A DNA stretch of 64,000 nucleotides from Cytobacillus sp. FSL H8-0458 (GTDB lineage: Bacteria > Bacillota > Bacilli > Bacillales > Cytobacillaceae): positions 1 through 64,000 of the forward strand of contig NZ_JBBOBR010000002.1 of assembly GCF_038002165.1 (NCBI RefSeq), read 5' to 3'. This document shows, one piece after another, positions 61,080 through 64,000 of this stretch. Within the stretch, counting starts at the first letter, position 1. Each line of letters begins with the position of its first letter. The notes beneath the pieces were generated by a model. It made no database searches. It was not told the DNA's origin and was given only the letters and a program-made list of their open reading frames with translations. Both the position numbers and the translations under genes were made by a program.

Positions 61080-61865
61080 ATGAAAATCCTTTCTTTATGC
61101 CCAAGCAATACGGAATTAGTGGAATACTTGGGATTGACTGATATGCTTGCGGGCGTGGACGATTATTCGGATTGGCCGGAGCAAATTTCCAATCTGCCCC
61201 GGCTGGGTCCTGACTTGTCTATTAATATGGATAAAGTGGAGGAATTGAAACCGGATCTTGTGCTTGCCTCCCTGAGTGTTCCAGGCATGGAAAAGAATGT
61301 AGCAGAGCTTGAAAAAAGGCAGATTCCGCATATTGTCTTAAATCCCCAAAGTCTCACAGATATTGCAAATGACCTGGTTTTTGCTGCTGAAAAAATTGGG
61401 AGGCCAGAGAGAGGGATTTTGGCGGCTAAACAATTTACTGAAAAAATAGAGGAACTTAAGCGTATCTCAAGCAGGATTGAAATAAAACCAAGCCTCTATT
61501 GGGAATGGTGGCCAAAGCCTGTATTCACACCAGGCAAGGTCAATTGGCTGACGGAAATCAGTGAAATAGCCGGTGGACGGAATTTATTTGCTGATGTTGA
61601 GCTTGCAAGTGTCCAGACTGATTGGGAAGATATCCTGAATCGGCAGCCGGATTATATCTGTCTCGCCTGGGTCGGTGTCAGAAGAGAAAAGGTAAATCCG
61701 GAGATTGTCCTGAAACGTCCCGGCTGGAGTGAAATGGAAGCAGTAAAACAGAACAGAATCCTGGTTCTGGAAGAAGAACTGTATTGCAGGCCTTCACCGC
61801 GGCTGATTGAAGGGGCCATTAAATTAGCGGAAAAGATCCATCCGCAGGCATTTTCTATTTGTTAA
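61080..61865 (+). CDS. BtuF-like periplasmic-type binding protein without export signal
   Basis: The 261-residue protein has the BtuF/FhuD fold: KILSLCPSNTELVEYLGLTD, RLGPDLSINMDKVEELKPDLVLAS, a backbone helix, and WWPKPVFTPGKVNWLTE. Cobalamin or iron-complex ligands are typical. There is no signal peptide or lipobox, and no ABC permease or ATPase genes are near, so transport through an ABC importer is doubtful; it may bind its ligand inside the cell. It begins 14 nt after yuiD. Confidence 0.82.
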   Translation: MKILSLCPSNTELVEYLGLTDMLAGVDDYSDWPEQISNLPRLGPDLSINMDKVEELKPDLVLASLSVPGMEKNVAELEKRQIPHIVLNPQSLTDIANDLVFAAEKIGRPERGILAAKQFTEKIEELKRISSRIEIKPSLYWEWWPKPVFTPGKVNWLTEISEIAGGRNLFADVELASVQTDWEDILNRQPDYICLAWVGVRREKVNPEIVLKRPGWSEMEAVKQNRILVLEEELYCRPSPRLIEGAIKLAEKIHPQAFSIC

Positions 61866-61871
61866 CACAAA

Positions 61872-61904
61872 AAGGCAAATCCGTTCATTGTATCGGATTT
61901 GCCT
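61872..61904. terminator. terminator between the BtuF-like gene and yuiC
   Basis: AGGCAAATCCG / CGGATTTGCCT stem with a 10-nt loop between convergent genes; no long T run. Confidence 0.7.
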
Positions 61905-61915
61905 CCATCTGCTGT

Positions 61916-62629
61916 TTATTTTTTCTCAGATTTAATATATTGCTGTCTGAAGACCTGCATGGCTTCATTTTCATTCAGTAACCTTAAATCTTCTTCCGTA
62001 AGGGTTCCATCGCCCATTTCAACGATATAAACATCGAGCGTTTTCTTTCCCCAATTATTATAAACATCATCAACCGTTTCATAATAGAGATCCAATTTAT
62101 TCCCCTTAATGGCACCGCCTTTATCTGCTACAACACCATACCCATATTCAGGAATAAACAGGATCGTTCCAATCGGAAAAACATTTAAATCTGCTGCGAC
62201 GGTAGAGTATAAGTCCCTTTTAACTTTAACACCTGAGTATGTAATACCAAAGGACGGGTGATCCGGATTTTTTCCCGTCGACTCGTAAAAAGCGGTATAT
62301 CCTGTAGCAATTACTTGCTTTTTCTGATACTGCGACCAGTCAATTGATTCTTCCAAGGTCGGCGCCTGTTCAATTGCCACAGCTTCACTCGCAGAAATCT
62401 TCGGTTCCAGGCTCACGGCCTGCTTCAAAAACTTAAATGCTACGCCAACCGATTTTAATGTATGTTCAAACTTTGAATTTCCATTTTCGCCAGCTTGTTC
62501 AGCATTTTGCTGCAGCTGAATAATTGATCTTGCTTCCACACCGGAAATCGAATGAAAAGTTGTCAATAATGCACCTATAAATAAGGCTGACATTACTGTA
62601 CGTTTCATCCATTTTGTAAATTTGCTCAT
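61916..62629 (-). CDS. yuiC: exported 3D-domain protein YuiC (cell-wall lytic transglycosylase-like)
   Basis: The 237-residue protein has a signal peptide (about 1-33), a helical linker, and a C-terminal 3D domain (about 105-215). The family's three acidic residues lie in the [17 protein letters not shown] block and in the nearby fold. B. subtilis YuiC is a stationary-phase lytic transglycosylase of the Sps family related to Rpf; the same activity is probable here. The ribosome site is GGAGGAG. Confidence 0.88.
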   Translation of the reverse strand: MSKFTKWMKRTVMSALFIGALLTTFHSISGVEARSIIQLQQNAEQAGENGNSKFEHTLKSVGVAFKFLKQAVSLEPKISASEAVAIEQAPTLEESIDWSQYQKKQVIATGYTAFYESTGKNPDHPSFGITYSGVKVKRDLYSTVAADLNVFPIGTILFIPEYGYGVVADKGGAIKGNKLDLYYETVDDVYNNWGKKTLDVYIVEMGDGTLTEEDLRLLNENEAMQVFRQQYIKSEKK

Positions 62630-62774
62630 CTTTTACACTCCTCCCAAAGTTAGTCATTTCCCTTCTTCGATAGAAATATTCATAACTTATGGGAGAGAAA
62701 GGCTTCCAGCAGCCGATTTCAGACAGGATAAAACCAGTAATGCCAAAGGCTTGCCCGATTTGATCACACTAATC

Positions 62775-62810
62775 AAAAAAAAAAAAATCCCTGCAGCCGG
62801 CAGAGATTTC
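62775..62810 (-). terminator. terminator after yuiB
   Basis: AAATCTCTGC / GCAGGGATTT stem on the minus strand with a CGGCT loop, followed by a run of T. Confidence 0.88.
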
Positions 62811-62819
62811 ATCATCAAT

Positions 62820-63143
62820 TTAAAACATCCGATATCCTTTTTTACGGAGCAGTCTAATCGTAATTCCGGCAACAATGGCGCCTGCCATTCCGCTGCTGAG
62901 TATAAGTATGTCAGCCAGAGCGAGGCTGGACAATTCAACGCCAAGACTGGAAAACGATGCGCCCGGTTTTTGAAAATACTCAATGAAACGAACTTTATCG
63001 ATGATAAAGATGGCAATAACCGGATAAATAATAGCCATAATCCAAGACATTCTTAACAGCATATTTAATATAAAACCTATCCCAAAAAACAGCACAAAAA
63101 ACAGAAGCATTGAAATAGGCAAAACGAAAATCGTCATTTGCAT
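62820..63143 (-). CDS. yuiB: YuiB-like membrane protein
   Basis: The 107-residue protein has three helices (PISMLLFFVLFFGIGFIL, IMAIIYPVIAIFII, LADILILSSGMAGAIVAGI) and a basic end (RLLRKKGYRMF). Size and position match YuiB. Function unknown. The ribosome site is GGGAGG. Confidence 0.82.
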   Translation of the reverse strand: MQMTIFVLPISMLLFFVLFFGIGFILNMLLRMSWIMAIIYPVIAIFIIDKVRFIEYFQKPGASFSSLGVELSSLALADILILSSGMAGAIVAGITIRLLRKKGYRMF

Positions 63144-63239
63144 GAACTTGTTTCCTCCCTTAACACATCAATAATTAGTGTACTTTAATGTGGATTGGGG
63201 AGTCAACAGGAAAAGCGGGTGTGTCAGTACACCCGCTAA

Positions 63240-63273
63240 TGAAAAGAAAAACTTCGCAGTCCGCGAAGTTTAA
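63240..63273 (-). terminator. terminator downstream of yuiA and the hairpin element
   Basis: AAACTTCGCGG / CCGCGAAGTTT-type stem on the minus strand, followed by TTTTCTTTTC. The hairpin element lies between it and the yuiA stop. Confidence 0.85.
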
Positions 63274-63275
63274 AG

Positions 63276-63476
63276 TTTATCGCAGTCTAACGGGCAGTAA
63301 GACCCCCAGCGGAATTAATGAGGATAAGTGGGGGTCAAACTGCCCGTAAAGGCCCGAAAAGAAGAACAAAGACGTTGCCACATCCTGTGGCAACGTCTTT
63401 GTGACCCACTTCCTGTGGGCCTCAACTAACAATCAGTGGGGGATAAAGCCCCCCACTGATTGAAGTTTCACTTTAT
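63276..63476 (-). repeat. stop-codon-adjacent hairpin element, copy 2 (long form)
   Basis: On the minus strand it begins TAAAGTGAAACTTCAATCAGTGG, where TAA is the yuiA stop. It then has the CCACTGATTGTTAGTTGA arm, a 65-bp module (GGCCCACAGGAAGTGGGTC, GACGTTGCCACAGGATGTGGC), and the second hairpin CGGGCCTTTACGGGCAGTTTGACCCCC...GGGGGTCTTACTGCCCGTTAGACTGCGATAAA. Ends and hairpins match copy 1 after mrpG in the same sense relative to the gene. Confidence 0.93.
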
Positions 63477-63598
63477 TCCTTTTTCTTTCCTGTCCCCCCG
63501 CAGCAGCTGCAGGTTTCAGATCCGCCTAATAGTAATTGAAAATACCCTTTACCTGAACAATACATACACTCTTTGTTTTCATATTTCTTAGCTGTCAT
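63473..63598 (-). CDS. yuiA: YuiA small zinc-finger protein
   Basis: The 41-residue protein has two DnaJ-like CxxCxGxG half-motifs: CMYCSGKG (11-18) and CSCCGGTG (30-37), around a GYFQLLLGGSE core. This is a minimal zinc-binding module. It is too short for many gene finders. ATG 63598 lies 9 nt after AAAGGAG; an ATG at 63607 touches the site. The stop codon is the first triplet of the hairpin element. Role unknown. Confidence 0.85.
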   Translation of the reverse strand: MTAKKYENKECMYCSGKGYFQLLLGGSETCSCCGGTGKKKE

Positions 63599-63759
63599 TT
63601 CATTCATCTCCTTTTGAATTTACGTAACTGAATTTTCTGATAATATATCAAGAATTTGAATAAATGAAAAGCTCCATATTTCTTGAAAAACTATCGTTGG
63701 AAACGCATACAAGCATTATTTACTTCTGATATCTCGTTCTATCTTTAAATTTCAGAAAA

Positions 63760-64000
63760 TTATAAAAATAGGTTATATGCTGTATAGCCGAAAGTATCCC
63801 CTGGATTAATGCCGTTAATTAAAGGTTTGATAGACGAATCCGAAGAATTCAATATGTATTTTAAAAGAACTGATGCATTCGGATCATTTGCAAGCTCTAC
63901 CGGGTTGCGAAACTGCACATCAAAAAGTTCGCTTTCCTGAACTTTTAATGATTGTTCAGGCTCAGCTTCAAGCAAAAACAAGATCATATTATCACTGACT
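63760..64000 (-). CDS. C-terminal part of an unknown protein, cut by the window edge
   Basis: An open frame runs from beyond 64000 to a TAA at 63760; 79 residues are visible. Inside, Met at 63987 has no ribosome site, so the true start is outside. The visible part is soluble with proline and glycine turns (LINGINPGDTFGYTAYNLFL at the end) and no known motif. Confidence 0.6.
   Translation of the reverse strand, partial: VSDNMILFLLEAEPEQSLKVQESELFDVQFRNPVELANDPNASVLLKYILNSSDSSIKPLINGINPGDTFGYTAYNLFL

Noticed and set aside
62622-63056. 144-aa plus-strand frame opposite yuiB and its spacer
   Set aside because: Crosses a terminator and is antisense to yuiB; no coding signature.

Overview
The window looks like a chromosomal segment of a spore-forming, moderately alkali- or salt-adapted member of the Bacillaceae (Cytobacillus/Mesobacillus/Bacillus-like). 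The evidence is long synteny with the Bacillus subtilis yug, mrp and yui regions, many strong AGGAGG-type ribosome binding sites with TTG/GTG starts, spore-related genes (kapB, kapD, racA, a YuzC-like protein) and low to moderate GC. No rRNA, tRNA, CRISPR array or intact transposase was seen. Assignments rest on remembered family sequences and motifs; no database search was run.

Layout. 1-1.7 kb: a HYR-domain protein cut by the window edge, then a decayed stretch. 1.7-4.3 kb: a cytochrome bd oxidase operon (31-aa membrane peptide, cydA, cydB, cydS). 4.6-6.3 kb: yhfK, a small protein kinase gene, and a yybP-ykoY manganese riboswitch with a near-consensus promoter and two tandem terminators. 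6.3-12.3 kb: three secreted exopeptidases (M14, S15/CocE, M28). 12.5-17.5 kb: yugO, yugN, pgi, yugJ and yuzA. 17.5-23.5 kb: an arginine/ornithine catabolic block (rocG-type glutamate dehydrogenase, rocD, rocA, divergent rocR) with a sigma-54 promoter and two dyads. 23.5-31 kb: globin, nhaC, yugI, an XRE regulator, alaR-alaT, yugF, yugE, patB. 31-37 kb: a 52-bp tandem array, a NERD pseudogene, a Cu/Zn superoxide dismutase lipoprotein, a cyclophilin lipoprotein, kapB, kapD and small proteins. 37-43 kb: the seven-gene mrpABCDEFG antiporter operon. 43-50.6 kb: thioesterase, DedA, spore-coat-like proteins, then ald-adeR-alsT for alanine use. 51-55 kb: a polyhydroxyalkanoate cluster with a class III/IV PhaC, a 33-aa peptide gene, a PAP2 phosphatase, racA and yuiH. 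55.8-64 kb: yuiF, pepA, yuiD, a BtuF-like protein, yuiC, yuiB, yuiA and a partial gene.

Functional themes are amino-acid scavenging (secreted exopeptidases, arginine to glutamate, alanine to pyruvate), sodium/proton homeostasis (NhaC, Mrp, YuiF, and the YugO potassium channel), microaerobic respiration, PHA storage and sporulation.

The most unusual content lies between genes. One family of hairpin elements starts exactly at the stop codon of the upstream gene at two sites (mrpG and yuiA). A second family (AAAAGCGG...GCTAGAC ends) is present in at least five copies and exchanges an internal module with the first. Two tandem arrays of unrelated sequence both repeat every 52 bp. The riboswitch lies upstream of a kinase gene rather than a recognised manganese exporter.
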